Shown here: positions 56,178-64,000 of the stretch, piece by piece | Layout of the letters: every line of letters begins with the position of its first letter | Position numbering within the stretch: the first letter of the stretch is position 1 | Source: Arcticibacter svalbardensis MN12-7 | GTDB lineage: Bacteria; Bacteroidota; Bacteroidia; Sphingobacteriales; Sphingobacteriaceae | DNA: 64,000 nucleotides | Direction of reading: 5' to 3' | NCBI RefSeq assembly: GCF_000403135.1 | Contig: NZ_AQPN01000098.1 | Location: 1 to 64,000 of the forward strand | The notes under the pieces: model-generated | The model's database searches: none | Told to the model about the DNA's origin: nothing | What the model saw: only the letters and a program-made list of their open reading frames with translations | Position numbers and translations under genes: made by a program

Positions 56178-58292
56178 ATGAAGGTTGTGATCGCTGAAAA
56201 ACCTTCCGTTGCAAAAGAGCTTGCCAAAGTTTTTGGTGCTACAACGGTGAAAAGTGGGTATATGGAGGGGAAGGGGTATACGTTTACCTGGGCATTTGGA
56301 CACCTGATTCAACTTGCGGCACCTGAGGCATATGGATTTAAGGGCTGGAAGCTTGAAAATCTTCCTATGCTTCCCGAAAGGTTTAAGCTTGCTGTGAAAC
56401 AGAATAAGGTAAACGGGGTGATGAAAGATGATCCTGGAGTGGTTAAACAACTGAACGTAATCCGTGATTTGTTTGAATCGGCTGATGAGATAATTGTGGC
56501 AACGGATGCCGGAAGGGAAGGGGAGCTTATTTTTAGGTATATCTATTATCACCTGAAGTGCAAGAAGCCTTTTCGTCGACTTTGGATTTCTTCGCAAACC
56601 GATGAGGCGATTAAGAATGGATTTCGGAATCTTAAACCAGGATCAGAATATGATACCTTATTTTATTCGGCTCAGTGTCGTTCGGAATCAGATTGGATAG
56701 TAGGTTTAAATGCCACTCAAGCTTTAAGTATAGCTGCTGGAAATCGTTCGGTATTGTCCATGGGAAGGGTTCAAACCCCTACATTGGCCATGATATGTGC
56801 CAGGTATCTGGAGAACAAGAATTTTATACCTCAGATCTATTATCAGATCGCAATCTTTTTAAATAAAGATGGACAGGTTTTTAAAGCAATTTCTGTTAAG
56901 AACTTCGACAAACAAGAGGCTGCTCAAAAGGTGTTTGATCAGGTAAAAGATGTGGCATCCGGATTTACGAATGGTGGTGATATCCTGAATGTAGAGGTGA
57001 AACCGCGTAAGGAGCAACCTCCCTTATTGCATGACTTGAGTAGTTTACAGCAGGAGGCAAATAAGAGAAAGGGTTTTACGGCAGATCAGACATTGGGACT
57101 GGCGCAGACTTTATATGAATCGAAATTAATTACTTATCCGAGAACAGGGAGCCGTTATATTGGTGATGATGTGTTTGCGGAGATCCCGGGCCTGGTGGTC
57201 AATCAAAGTGAGCATCCTATTTTTGGGAAACAGGCTGCTTTTTTACAAACTGTGAAACTAAACAAGCGCTGTGTGAATGTGAAGAAGGTAACCGATCACC
57301 ATGCTTTGTTGCCTACCAGTAATAAACCAACATACCTTCCTGCGGATCAACAGGTTATTTATGATTTGATTGCGGGAAGAATGCTGGAGGCTTTCCATCA
57401 GGAATGTATCAAGGAACTGACTAAGATTTCGATTGAGTCGGGTTCTGCATTTGTGGCTAATGGTACCGTTGTACAGTCACCGGGCTGGCGTGCGGTCTTT
57501 AACCAGGCGGACAATGAAAAGGAAGATGAAGAAAACCCTACTTTACCGAAAGTGGTAAAAGGCGAAGCTTTACCTGTTGAAAAGAAGGAGCTGCTGGAAA
57601 AACAAACTAAACCAAAGTCATTATACAACGAAGCGAGTTTATTGAAAGCGATGGAAACATCGGGCAAGGAGATTGAAGATGATGAGTTGCGGCAGGCAAT
57701 GAAGGACACCGGACTGGGAACTCCCGCCACCAGGGCTTCCATTATTGAGACACTGATTAAACGCGATTATATTAAGCGGGAAAAGAAAAATCTTTTACCC
57801 TCAGAAAAAGGATTGGCTGTATATGATTTGGTTAAGGATAAACAAATAGCTCAGGCTGAATTGACCGGTTTATGGGAAAAGAGGCTTGAAGAGATTCGTA
57901 CAGGTGCTTCGGTAAGTGATTTTAAAAATGAGATTCGGGAATATGCCCGTACCATTACCAAGGAACTGCTGGATGTGGGTCGTGGACTCAATGAGCTATT
58001 TACTCCCGAGCTTCAGGAAGGCGATGTGCTTTGTCCTTTGTGTAAAAAAGGGATCGTTCGAATTACCGATAAGGCTGCAGGATGCAGTGCATATGCCAGT
58101 GGCTGTAAGTTTGTGATCTGGAGAACGATGTGTGAAAAGAAGCTTACAGATGAGGAGATTATGGGTTTGATCGCAACAGGAAAAACAGCCGTTATAAAAG
58201 GATTCAAATCTAAGGCAGGGAATGTCTTTGATGCCTCCTTATTGCTCTCTGAAGGGAAGGCTCATTTTGTCTTTGAGCCTAAGGGCGAATAG
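56178..58292 (+). CDS. topB: DNA topoisomerase III
   Basis: A 704-residue type IA topoisomerase. The TOPRIM start MKVVIAEKPSVAKELAKVFG, the ATDAGREGELIFRYIYYHL acidic block (near residue 110) and the active-site tyrosine in LITYPRTGSRYI (near 318) are all present. A C-terminal cysteine cluster (CPLCKKG ... AGCSAYASGC) is a zinc-ribbon-like element. It relaxes and decatenates DNA. The length is in the family range. The convergent ggt gene ends 2 bases past its stop. Confidence 0.93.
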   Translation: MKVVIAEKPSVAKELAKVFGATTVKSGYMEGKGYTFTWAFGHLIQLAAPEAYGFKGWKLENLPMLPERFKLAVKQNKVNGVMKDDPGVVKQLNVIRDLFESADEIIVATDAGREGELIFRYIYYHLKCKKPFRRLWISSQTDEAIKNGFRNLKPGSEYDTLFYSAQCRSESDWIVGLNATQALSIAAGNRSVLSMGRVQTPTLAMICARYLENKNFIPQIYYQIAIFLNKDGQVFKAISVKNFDKQEAAQKVFDQVKDVASGFTNGGDILNVEVKPRKEQPPLLHDLSSLQQEANKRKGFTADQTLGLAQTLYESKLITYPRTGSRYIGDDVFAEIPGLVVNQSEHPIFGKQAAFLQTVKLNKRCVNVKKVTDHHALLPTSNKPTYLPADQQVIYDLIAGRMLEAFHQECIKELTKISIESGSAFVANGTVVQSPGWRAVFNQADNEKEDEENPTLPKVVKGEALPVEKKELLEKQTKPKSLYNEASLLKAMETSGKEIEDDELRQAMKDTGLGTPATRASIIETLIKRDYIKREKKNLLPSEKGLAVYDLVKDKQIAQAELTGLWEKRLEEIRTGASVSDFKNEIREYARTITKELLDVGRGLNELFTPELQEGDVLCPLCKKGIVRITDKAAGCSAYASGCKFVIWRTMCEKKLTDEEIMGLIATGKTAVIKGFKSKAGNVFDASLLLSEGKAHFVFEPKGE

Positions 58293-58294
58293 TT

Positions 58295-59989
58295 TTAATA
58301 GCCGGATTTGGTGTCGTCTCCTCTAGGGTCAGCTCCTCCGGTATATCCATCCTGGGTGGTTAAAATAGCGTCTACCCGTCCAATTGGTTCACGGGGACTG
58401 ATCTTATAACCCTTCTGCTGCAAGATATTGATTTGGGAGGGACTTAGTGTTCCATCCTCGGTATAGACTTCATCGGGCAGCCATTGATGATGAAAACGTT
58501 TGGCTTCTACTGCCTCTTGCATCGATTGATCAAATTCGATTACATTGAGAATAGTTTGAAATACGGAAGTGATTATTGTTGATCCTCCTGGAGTGCCCAG
58601 CACCATAAATAGCTTTCCGTCTTTCTCCAGAATAGTAGGGGTCATTGAGCTGAGCATCCTTTTATTGGGTTGTATGGCATTCGCTTCACCACCTACTAAG
58701 CCGTACATGTTAGGAGTTCCTGGTTTAACGGAAAAATCATCCATTTCATTGTTTAACAAAAAGCCGGCACCGCTTACTACTACCAATGAGCCATACGATC
58801 CGTTGAGTGTGGTGGTAATGGAAACAGCATTGCCTTCCTGATCCGCAATTGAAAAATGGGTGGTTTCCGGACTTTCATGTGCTGAGAATTGACCTGCCTT
58901 TATATCAGTGCTAGGGGTAGCCTTGTTCCAACTTAAGGAACTCATGCGAGCTAACTGGTAAGCTGGATTGAGTAATTGCTGTTGTGGTACTTTATAGAAA
59001 TCGGGATCGCCCAGATGTGTGGCCCTATCAGCATAAACTCTTCTTTCTGCTTCTACGATTAACTGTATGGTGGAATCGGCATGCTGTCCCCATCTTTTAA
59101 GCGGATAAGGGTCAACGGCTTCTAATAGTTGTAACAATGCGATTCCTCCACTAGATGGTGGAGGCATGGTGATGATTTTATATCCTTTGTAATTCCCTAT
59201 AATAGGGGTTCTCCAAACGGCATGATAGTTTTTAAGGTCCTCTTTTGTGATCAGACCTTTACCGCGTTTCATTTCTGCTACGATCAGACTGGCTGTTTCC
59301 CCTTCATAGAATCCTGCACGGCCGTGGTCCCTGATTCTTTCTAAGGTCTTTGCTAGTTCTGGCTGTAAGAGCAAATCGCCTTGTTTCCATAGGGTTTTCT
59401 GGTTGATGAATGCAGTTACTTCTGGATTGAATTTTATAAAGTTTTGTTTTTGGTTGTTAAGCTCTTCAGCTTGTCGGGTTGTTAAAGGGAAACCTTTTTT
59501 TGCCAGGTCTATGGCCGGTTGAATCACTTGTTTCCAGCTGAGCTTTCCGTATTTCTGATGGGCTTCCAGCATGCCTGCAACTGAACCTGGAACACCAGGT
59601 GCCAGATGACCATACAGGCTTTTGTCTGTAATTGCATTTCCTGCCTGATCCAGATACATTTTCCTGGAAGCAGAGGCGGGTGCTTTCTCCCTAAAATCAA
59701 GGGTTGCCGATTCCCCTGTTTTAGATCGGTATACCATAAACCCTCCACCGCCAATGTTTCCGGCATTGGGATAGACTACGGCCAATGCAAATTGTACCGC
59801 TACAGCCGCATCTACTGCATTACCTTTTTGTTTAAGTATATTTATTCCTACTTTGGAAGCCTCCGGATGTGCGGTAACTACCATTCCATTTTTATAGGCA
59901 GGCAGGTTGGCATTTGTTATCGTGCAAAAGGAAGTGATAAGCAGTAGGCTAAACAGAATAAGGGTGTTTTTACGAAGCTGTTGATACAT
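58295..59989 (-). CDS. ggt: Gamma-glutamyltransferase
   Basis: A 564-residue periplasmic enzyme with a signal peptide (LILFSLLLITSFCTITNA). Proenzyme blocks include MVVTAHPEASKVGINILKQ, GNAVDAAVAVQFALAV and NAGNIGGGGFMVYR. Autocleavage should occur before the catalytic threonine of ETTHFS (near residue 377), and the small subunit contains LNNEMDDFSV and MTPTILEKDGKLFMVLGTPGGSTI. It transfers the gamma-glutamyl group of glutathione to amino acids or water. Confidence 0.94.
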   Translation of the reverse strand: MYQQLRKNTLILFSLLLITSFCTITNANLPAYKNGMVVTAHPEASKVGINILKQKGNAVDAAVAVQFALAVVYPNAGNIGGGGFMVYRSKTGESATLDFREKAPASASRKMYLDQAGNAITDKSLYGHLAPGVPGSVAGMLEAHQKYGKLSWKQVIQPAIDLAKKGFPLTTRQAEELNNQKQNFIKFNPEVTAFINQKTLWKQGDLLLQPELAKTLERIRDHGRAGFYEGETASLIVAEMKRGKGLITKEDLKNYHAVWRTPIIGNYKGYKIITMPPPSSGGIALLQLLEAVDPYPLKRWGQHADSTIQLIVEAERRVYADRATHLGDPDFYKVPQQQLLNPAYQLARMSSLSWNKATPSTDIKAGQFSAHESPETTHFSIADQEGNAVSITTTLNGSYGSLVVVSGAGFLLNNEMDDFSVKPGTPNMYGLVGGEANAIQPNKRMLSSMTPTILEKDGKLFMVLGTPGGSTIITSVFQTILNVIEFDQSMQEAVEAKRFHHQWLPDEVYTEDGTLSPSQINILQQKGYKISPREPIGRVDAILTTQDGYTGGADPRGDDTKSGY

Positions 59990-60132
59990 GGCGGATGAAA
60001 ATAGGAAAAGTTGAATTTATGAATAATTTTCATGATTTTTTACTGAATTGAAACGCAATTAATCTAAAATAAAATTCATATCTTTCTAACGTAGAATTAA
60101 AGTTGACTTTGTATTTTTGACAAAGAAATATT

Positions 60133-60366
60133 ATGAGACAGGCATTAAACTTCATGTTTAAAGATCTTGAATATGATTTTCAAGTTATCAAATTTCCAAC
60201 TGTAAGTCCTTCTTATATTGAAGTTCAGGTATTGTTAAATCATGTTACCCGAACTTTGGTGAAAAGTACTGCTAAGTGGCAGTTAAAAGAAAATAACGGC
60301 ATTCATGATGAAGATTTAATTGAAGCTGTTGGCCAGGCAATTGATGAACGATATCGATTGATTTAA
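60133..60366 (+). CDS. Hypothetical protein, 77 residues
   Basis: A small soluble protein with no recognised motif. It starts MRQALNFMFKDLEYDFQVIK and ends with an acidic then basic helix (HDEDLIEAVGQAIDERYRLI). A TATTTTTG element at 60112-60119, 13 bases before the ATG, resembles a Bacteroidota -7 box but leaves a very short leader. The next gene follows after 55 bases on the same strand, so the two may be co-transcribed. Confidence 0.55.
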   Translation: MRQALNFMFKDLEYDFQVIKFPTVSPSYIEVQVLLNHVTRTLVKSTAKWQLKENNGIHDEDLIEAVGQAIDERYRLI

Positions 60367-60421
60367 TGTTACGATATGCTTTAATTCTTAAAAAAGCTTA
60401 AAAAATAATAAATTTACCGCC

Positions 60422-61054
60422 ATGCAAGAAAACATGGAGACTGAGCCGTTTGATTACCAAAAGGAAATATTGCATACTGTATGTATGCTTTGTGTGACTT
60501 ACAGGGAACTATTTGTATATGGCCTCAATGCTGCGTTATGCGAAGAACTGAAAGATATCCGTCATGTTTTTGAAGAAGGGGAAGAGTATCCTGCGGATAT
60601 ATCTATACTCGAAGCCTTAGATGATGTCAATATTAAAACGCTTTTAGCATTGATGTATGTAGTTGAAAATGCAGGCGATACCCTTTTAAATATTAATAAT
60701 ATCAGCAAGGAAAAACTGGATGCTGCTCTTGCTCATGGTATTGGCGATGAATGTATTCCGGAAACAAATGAAAACGAGGATCTGGTATCTTATCAATACT
60801 GGATGAATGATGCGATGGGTTATGCTCATTTAACGGTATATAATTTACTTCAGCAGTGTTATAGATTATCTCAGGGGATATTGAATATTCCTGAGGATAT
60901 GGATGAGCTTTTATGTTTTCCAACTAATGAAGCAATGGATATTTTGGACAAAGATGACCAGAATGTAGAATTGCTGACCACCCTGTCATTGACCATGTCC
61001 GGACATGCACACGATCTTTGTGATAGTCTTTTAAACCAACGGCAATCGGAATAA
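60422..61054 (+). CDS. Hypothetical acidic protein, 210 residues
   Basis: An acidic, mostly helical protein without signal peptide or membrane segment. Two patches, TVCMLCVTYRELFVYGLNAALCEEL near residue 20 and HGIGDECIPETNENEDL near 107, hold its few cysteines. No family was recognised. The stop codon lies inside the terminator hairpin shared with the convergent oxidoreductase gene. Confidence 0.6.
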   Translation: MQENMETEPFDYQKEILHTVCMLCVTYRELFVYGLNAALCEELKDIRHVFEEGEEYPADISILEALDDVNIKTLLALMYVVENAGDTLLNINNISKEKLDAALAHGIGDECIPETNENEDLVSYQYWMNDAMGYAHLTVYNLLQQCYRLSQGILNIPEDMDELLCFPTNEAMDILDKDDQNVELLTTLSLTMSGHAHDLCDSLLNQRQSE

Positions 61055-61074
61055 AGGAGCTTTACTCCTTTATT
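61050..61074. terminator. Bidirectional terminator between convergent genes
   Basis: AATAAAGGAG at 61050-61059 pairs with CTCCTTTATT at 61065-61074, enclosing a 5-base loop. Both flanks are A- or T-rich, so it can end transcription from either strand. It overlaps the stop codon of the plus-strand gene, and its loop covers the stop codon of the minus-strand gene. Confidence 0.8.
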
Positions 61075-62060
61075 TTAACCACTATTCTTCCTGTATTTTC
61101 TCCTTTAAGCAGGCGCATCAAATTTTCGTCTAGCGTTTCCAATGTACACTCTTTTGAAAGTTGAGCAAGATTGTCGACTTTCCATGTGGTGGCAAGGAGT
61201 GTCCAGATCTTTTTTCGGAGTTCCATCTCACATTTTACAGAATCAATTCCTATCAGGCTGATTCCTTTGAGAATAAAAGGGAGAACGGTGAGGGGTAGGT
61301 CTATTGAGCTTACTAATCCGCAGCAAGTAGCCACACCATTATAGTTCAGACTCTTTATTAAGTTAGCCAGGATTTCGCCACCTACAGTATCCAGCACACC
61401 AGCATATTTTGGTTTAAGTAAAGGCCTTTCCGTATGTTCTTCGAGGGTATTTCGTAAAATAACCTCAGTTGCTCCTTGCTTTATAAGGGTATCCTTAGAA
61501 GCTTCTTTTCCTGTTATAGCAAACACCTGGTACCCAAGGTGCGCTAGTAGAGCTAGTGCAATGCTTCCTACACCACCTGTACTGCCAGTTAGCGCAATTG
61601 GTCCGGTTTCCGGATTGATATGATGTGCCTGTAATTGATAAACAGAGAGTGCTGCTGTAAAGCCGGCAGTACCGTAAATCATACTTTCTTTTAAGGAAAG
61701 GTTTTCCGGAAGATGCAGTACCCAGGCGGAAGGTACACGAATGTATTCTGCGAATCCACCGGAAGTATTCATCCCAAGATCATAACCGGTAACAATGACT
61801 TGATCTCCTGCATTAAAAGAGGGGTCAGAACTCTCTTCAACGATACCTGCGGCGTCTATTCCAGGCGTGTGCGGATAGTTTTTAGTTACTCCCTTGTTGC
61901 CACTGGCTGAAAGCGCATCTTTGTAATTTATTGAAGAATAATGTACCTTGATTAGGACTTCGTTTAATTGAAGTTCGTCTGTGAACTTATTTACCAAAGC
62001 AGAAGTGTAGTTGAGATTTGCTTCTTCAGTTACTTCAAAGGCTTTATATGGGATGTGCAT
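61062..62060 (-). CDS. YhdH/YhfP-family quinone oxidoreductase (AcuI-like)
   Basis: A 332-residue medium-chain dehydrogenase without the zinc-binding cysteines. The family start is followed by VLIKVHYSSINYKDALSASG and YPHTPGIDAAGIVEES. The NADPH-binding motif is TGSTGGVGSIALALLAHLGY. YhdH/AcuI enzymes reduce acryloyl-CoA or quinones. It is a single gene, 121 bases from the small minus-strand gene upstream of it. Confidence 0.88.
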   Translation of the reverse strand: MHIPYKAFEVTEEANLNYTSALVNKFTDELQLNEVLIKVHYSSINYKDALSASGNKGVTKNYPHTPGIDAAGIVEESSDPSFNAGDQVIVTGYDLGMNTSGGFAEYIRVPSAWVLHLPENLSLKESMIYGTAGFTAALSVYQLQAHHINPETGPIALTGSTGGVGSIALALLAHLGYQVFAITGKEASKDTLIKQGATEVILRNTLEEHTERPLLKPKYAGVLDTVGGEILANLIKSLNYNGVATCCGLVSSIDLPLTVLPFILKGISLIGIDSVKCEMELRKKIWTLLATTWKVDNLAQLSKECTLETLDENLMRLLKGENTGRIVVKIKE

Positions 62061-62120
62061 ATTGTTTAAATGTTGGTATTTAAACGTAAAGGTAAAGAAT
62101 GATTAGGTAGCAGGGAGGGT

Positions 62121-62156
62121 TAAAAATAGAAAAAGCCAGACTCTCACACTGGCTCT
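62121..62156 (-). terminator. Terminator after the small threonine-rich protein gene
   Basis: On the minus strand, AGCCAG (62154-62149) pairs with CTGGCT (62139-62134), followed by TTTTCTATTTTTA. It lies directly downstream of the gene at 62182-62388. Confidence 0.65.
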
Positions 62157-62181
62157 TTCAATCATCGCTCAAAGAAATTAT

Positions 62182-62388
62182 TTATTTTGTACTCGTTGTG
62201 TCGGGAGTTGGTGCCGGTGTAGATGCAGTATCTTTAGGCATAGTAGTTGTATCAGTTGGAACAGTAGTCGTTTCTGTTGTGTCCGATACGATATAAGTTG
62301 GATGAACTAAACTGATATGGTTGTTAGCACTAATGGCTGTTATTCCTGCGAAAGTCAATATTGCGACTGAAAACATTAATTTTTTCAT
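62182..62388 (-). CDS. Small exported threonine/proline-rich protein
   Basis: From ATG 62388 the protein has 68 residues; an upstream TTG at 62394 is less likely. It has a signal peptide (KLMFSVAILTFAGITAISAN) followed by a low-complexity tail of threonine, proline and aspartate (TTTVPTDTTTMPKDTAST). Such short exported proteins are common in Sphingobacteriaceae. The function is unknown. Confidence 0.6.
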   Translation of the reverse strand: MKKLMFSVAILTFAGITAISANNHISLVHPTYIVSDTTETTTVPTDTTTMPKDTASTPAPTPDTTSTK

Positions 62389-62568
62389 GATCAAACTTTA
62401 TTATATTACTACATTAACTTTATTAATAAAAATTAAGCCATAAATAGTATTTTATGTAAATAGTTGATAATCAATAAATAATAATCGTTTTTTGTATAAT
62501 TTTAATAATCAAATTGTTGAAATAATCTACAGGTTGTTGGAAAAACAAGCTATTTGATCTTCAACCCT

Positions 62569-62576
62569 TACCTTTG
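62569..62576 (+). promoter_or_regulatory. Bacteroidota -7 promoter element of the helicase gene
   Basis: TACCTTTG is a perfect match to TAnnTTTG and is followed by CACC, a frequent context. It is 20 bases upstream of the helicase ATG. A convincing -33 TTG at the usual distance was not found. Confidence 0.6.
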
Positions 62577-62596
62577 CACCCACAATAAAATGCATA

Positions 62597-63898
62597 ATGA
62601 TTAAAAAAGCACTCGAAAACTTAAATATATCTGCCTTAAATGCAATGCAGGAAGCCTCTTTGAAAGCACCTGAAAAAAGAGATGTCTTACTGTTTTCGCC
62701 AACCGGATCAGGAAAGACTCTTGCCTTTTTGCTCCCTTTACTTCGGTTACTACAACCTGAAGTTGCGTTCGTACAAGCACTTATACTGGTTCCTTCGCGT
62801 GAATTAGCTTTGCAAATAGAACAGGTTTTTAGGGCACTAGGATCTCCATTTAAAATTACCTGTTGTTATGGTGGGCATTCTACTAAAATTGAAACGAACA
62901 GTCTAATTGAGCCTCCTGCTGTTTTGATAGGTACTCCAGGGAGAATAGCTTATCACTTGCGCCGGGAAGGTTTTGATACCAAGGCGATCCGAACACTAAT
63001 TCTGGATGAATTTGATAAGGCCTTAGAATTTGGTTTCCAGGATGACATGTCTTTTATTATTAAAAGTCTTCCGGGGATAACAAAGCGGGTGTTACTATCT
63101 GCTACTAGAATGGCTGAAATACCAACTTTTACAGGTATAAGAAATCCAGTAGAACTGAACTATTTAAAGCAACTTGAAAACATCCCATTACTCACCTATA
63201 AAGCTTGCCTTACTGATTCGGAAGATAAGTTGGAGGCACTGTTTTCATTGGTTTGTATGATCGGAAATAAATCGACTCTTGTGTTTTGTAATCATCGTGA
63301 TGCAGTAGCCCGAATAGGAGAATTACTAGATCATATGGGGATTGTGCATGGCGAATTTCATGGTGGCATGGAACAGGAAGATCGGGAAAGAACTTTGCTG
63401 AAGTTTCGTAATGGAACCCACCGGTTATTGATTACTACGGATTTGGCTTCCAGGGGACTGGATATTCCTGAAATTGAAAATGTAATTCATTATCAATTGC
63501 CTTTAACACAGGATGCTTTTGTTCATAGAAATGGCCGGACTGCCCGGATGCATGCTTATGGTACGTCATATCTTTTATTAACTAAAGAGGAAATTCCCGG
63601 GTATTTGAATGTTAAGCCTGAAATGATTAGTCTTCCTAAAAAAGCAGTCTTACCTCCACCAACAGATTGGGATACCATTTATATTGCTGCAGGGAAGAAA
63701 GACAAAGTCAATAAAATTGATATTGTAGGTTTGCTTTTACAAAAGTGCAAACTGAGTAAAGATGATGTAGGACTCATTGAAGTTCTAGATCATTCTGCTT
63801 ATGTTGCAGTAAGACGCGATTTAATTCAAAAAGTAGTGCGCGAGTTAAAGGATGAAAAAATTAAAAACAAGAAAGTCAAAATAGAGATTTCAAATTGA
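62597..63898 (+). CDS. DEAD-box RNA helicase (DEFD variant)
   Basis: A 433-residue helicase. Motif I is SPTGSGKT (residues 34-41), motif Ia VPSRELALQIE, motif II DEFD in LILDEFDKALEFG (near 137), motif III LLSATR, and motif VI HRNGRTARM. The Q-motif is weak (ISALNAMQEA). The C-terminus (about 360-433) has a DbpA-like RNA-binding fold (KINKVDIVGLL-like region, YVAVRRDLIQKVVREL). It probably remodels ribosomal or structured RNA. Deviations are DEFD instead of DEAD and TAR instead of TGR. Confidence 0.88.
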   Translation: MIKKALENLNISALNAMQEASLKAPEKRDVLLFSPTGSGKTLAFLLPLLRLLQPEVAFVQALILVPSRELALQIEQVFRALGSPFKITCCYGGHSTKIETNSLIEPPAVLIGTPGRIAYHLRREGFDTKAIRTLILDEFDKALEFGFQDDMSFIIKSLPGITKRVLLSATRMAEIPTFTGIRNPVELNYLKQLENIPLLTYKACLTDSEDKLEALFSLVCMIGNKSTLVFCNHRDAVARIGELLDHMGIVHGEFHGGMEQEDRERTLLKFRNGTHRLLITTDLASRGLDIPEIENVIHYQLPLTQDAFVHRNGRTARMHAYGTSYLLLTKEEIPGYLNVKPEMISLPKKAVLPPPTDWDTIYIAAGKKDKVNKIDIVGLLLQKCKLSKDDVGLIEVLDHSAYVAVRRDLIQKVVRELKDEKIKNKKVKIEISN

Positions 63899-64000
63899 TT
63901 TCTCCCATTTGAAGAGCCTGCAAGATTTATTTATTTTTTGGAGGGTTTTTGATTGGATTGACAGGTTGTTCTGCATTTTCTCTTGTTTTTGCAGGATCCT
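63899..64000. other. End of window after the helicase gene
   Basis: About 100 bases with no assignable gene. T-rich stretches follow the stop codon, but no convincing hairpin was found. Confidence 0.3.

Noticed and set aside
1-64000. CRISPR arrays, tRNA or rRNA genes
   Set aside because: No regularly spaced direct repeats, cloverleaf-like sequences with CCA-type ends or rRNA signatures were noticed on reading. A dedicated search could still find a missed tRNA.

Overview
The window looks like chromosomal DNA of a Bacteroidota bacterium, most likely Sphingobacteriaceae (Pedobacter-like). This is an inference from gene content: a Wza/Wzc/Wzi-type exopolysaccharide locus, a DUF6266-type protein, an HYC_CC_PP-type copper-locus protein, TAnnTTTG-like promoter elements, and AT-rich intergenic DNA with few Shine-Dalgarno sites. 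No database search was possible.

Layout. (1) 0.5-13.9 kb, plus strand: a compact, very AT-rich Wzy-dependent exopolysaccharide or capsule operon. It holds export lipoprotein Wza, tyrosine autokinase Wzc, flippase Wzx, polymerase Wzy (frameshifted), an OafA-type acyltransferase, several glycosyltransferases including a PssD/PssE (Alg14/Alg13-like) pair, and three hexapeptide-repeat acetyltransferases. (2) 13.9-17.9 kb, minus strand: a heparin-lyase-I-like polysaccharide lyase, a Wzi-like outer-membrane protein, a decayed IS5-type transposase and a small double-CxxC protein. (3) 18.2-21.4 kb, plus strand: rmlB-rmlC-rmlA, visibly richer in G+C, then a hexapeptide acyltransferase. (4) 21.6-25 kb, minus strand: gmd, a second lyase-like protein, a second double-CxxC protein and a beta-barrel protein. 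(5) 25-31.2 kb, plus strand: wcaF (frameshifted), a DUF6266-type protein, three more double-CxxC proteins, a second OafA-type acyltransferase, a pyruvyl transferase and a glycosyltransferase. Regions 1-5 together encode synthesis, decoration (acetyl, pyruvyl, deoxysugar), export and trimming of a surface polysaccharide.

(6) 31.5-37.7 kb: a TolC/RND/adaptor efflux operon ending in an AraC-type DNA-binding domain. (7) 37.7-41.9 kb: a GH42-like glycosidase, a metallophosphoesterase and a secreted V8-like serine protease. (8) 42.1-50.7 kb: a copper/silver (Cus-like) resistance locus with an HMA protein, an HYC_CC_PP protein, CusA (split by a frameshift), a TolC-type channel, two tandem CusB adaptors that each carry a heavy-metal-binding domain, and a small periplasmic heavy-metal-binding protein. 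(9) 50.9-64 kb: class I fructose-bisphosphate aldolase, an MlaEFD lipid-transport set (mlaE and mlaD frameshifted), a diheme cytochrome c, topoisomerase III, gamma-glutamyltransferase, two unknown small proteins, a YhdH-type oxidoreductase and a DEAD-box helicase.

Two things stand out. The first is a family of five small proteins (67-86 residues) with paired CxxC motifs, scattered only among the polysaccharide genes; in two places one lies upstream of a lyase-like gene. The second is a set of five one-base frameshifts. Four lie in poly-T tracts and each needs one extra T; the fifth lies in cusA. They could be sequencing errors or slippage-based switches, and this decides whether wzy, wcaF, mlaE, mlaD and cusA are functional. 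No tRNA, rRNA or CRISPR array was recognised.
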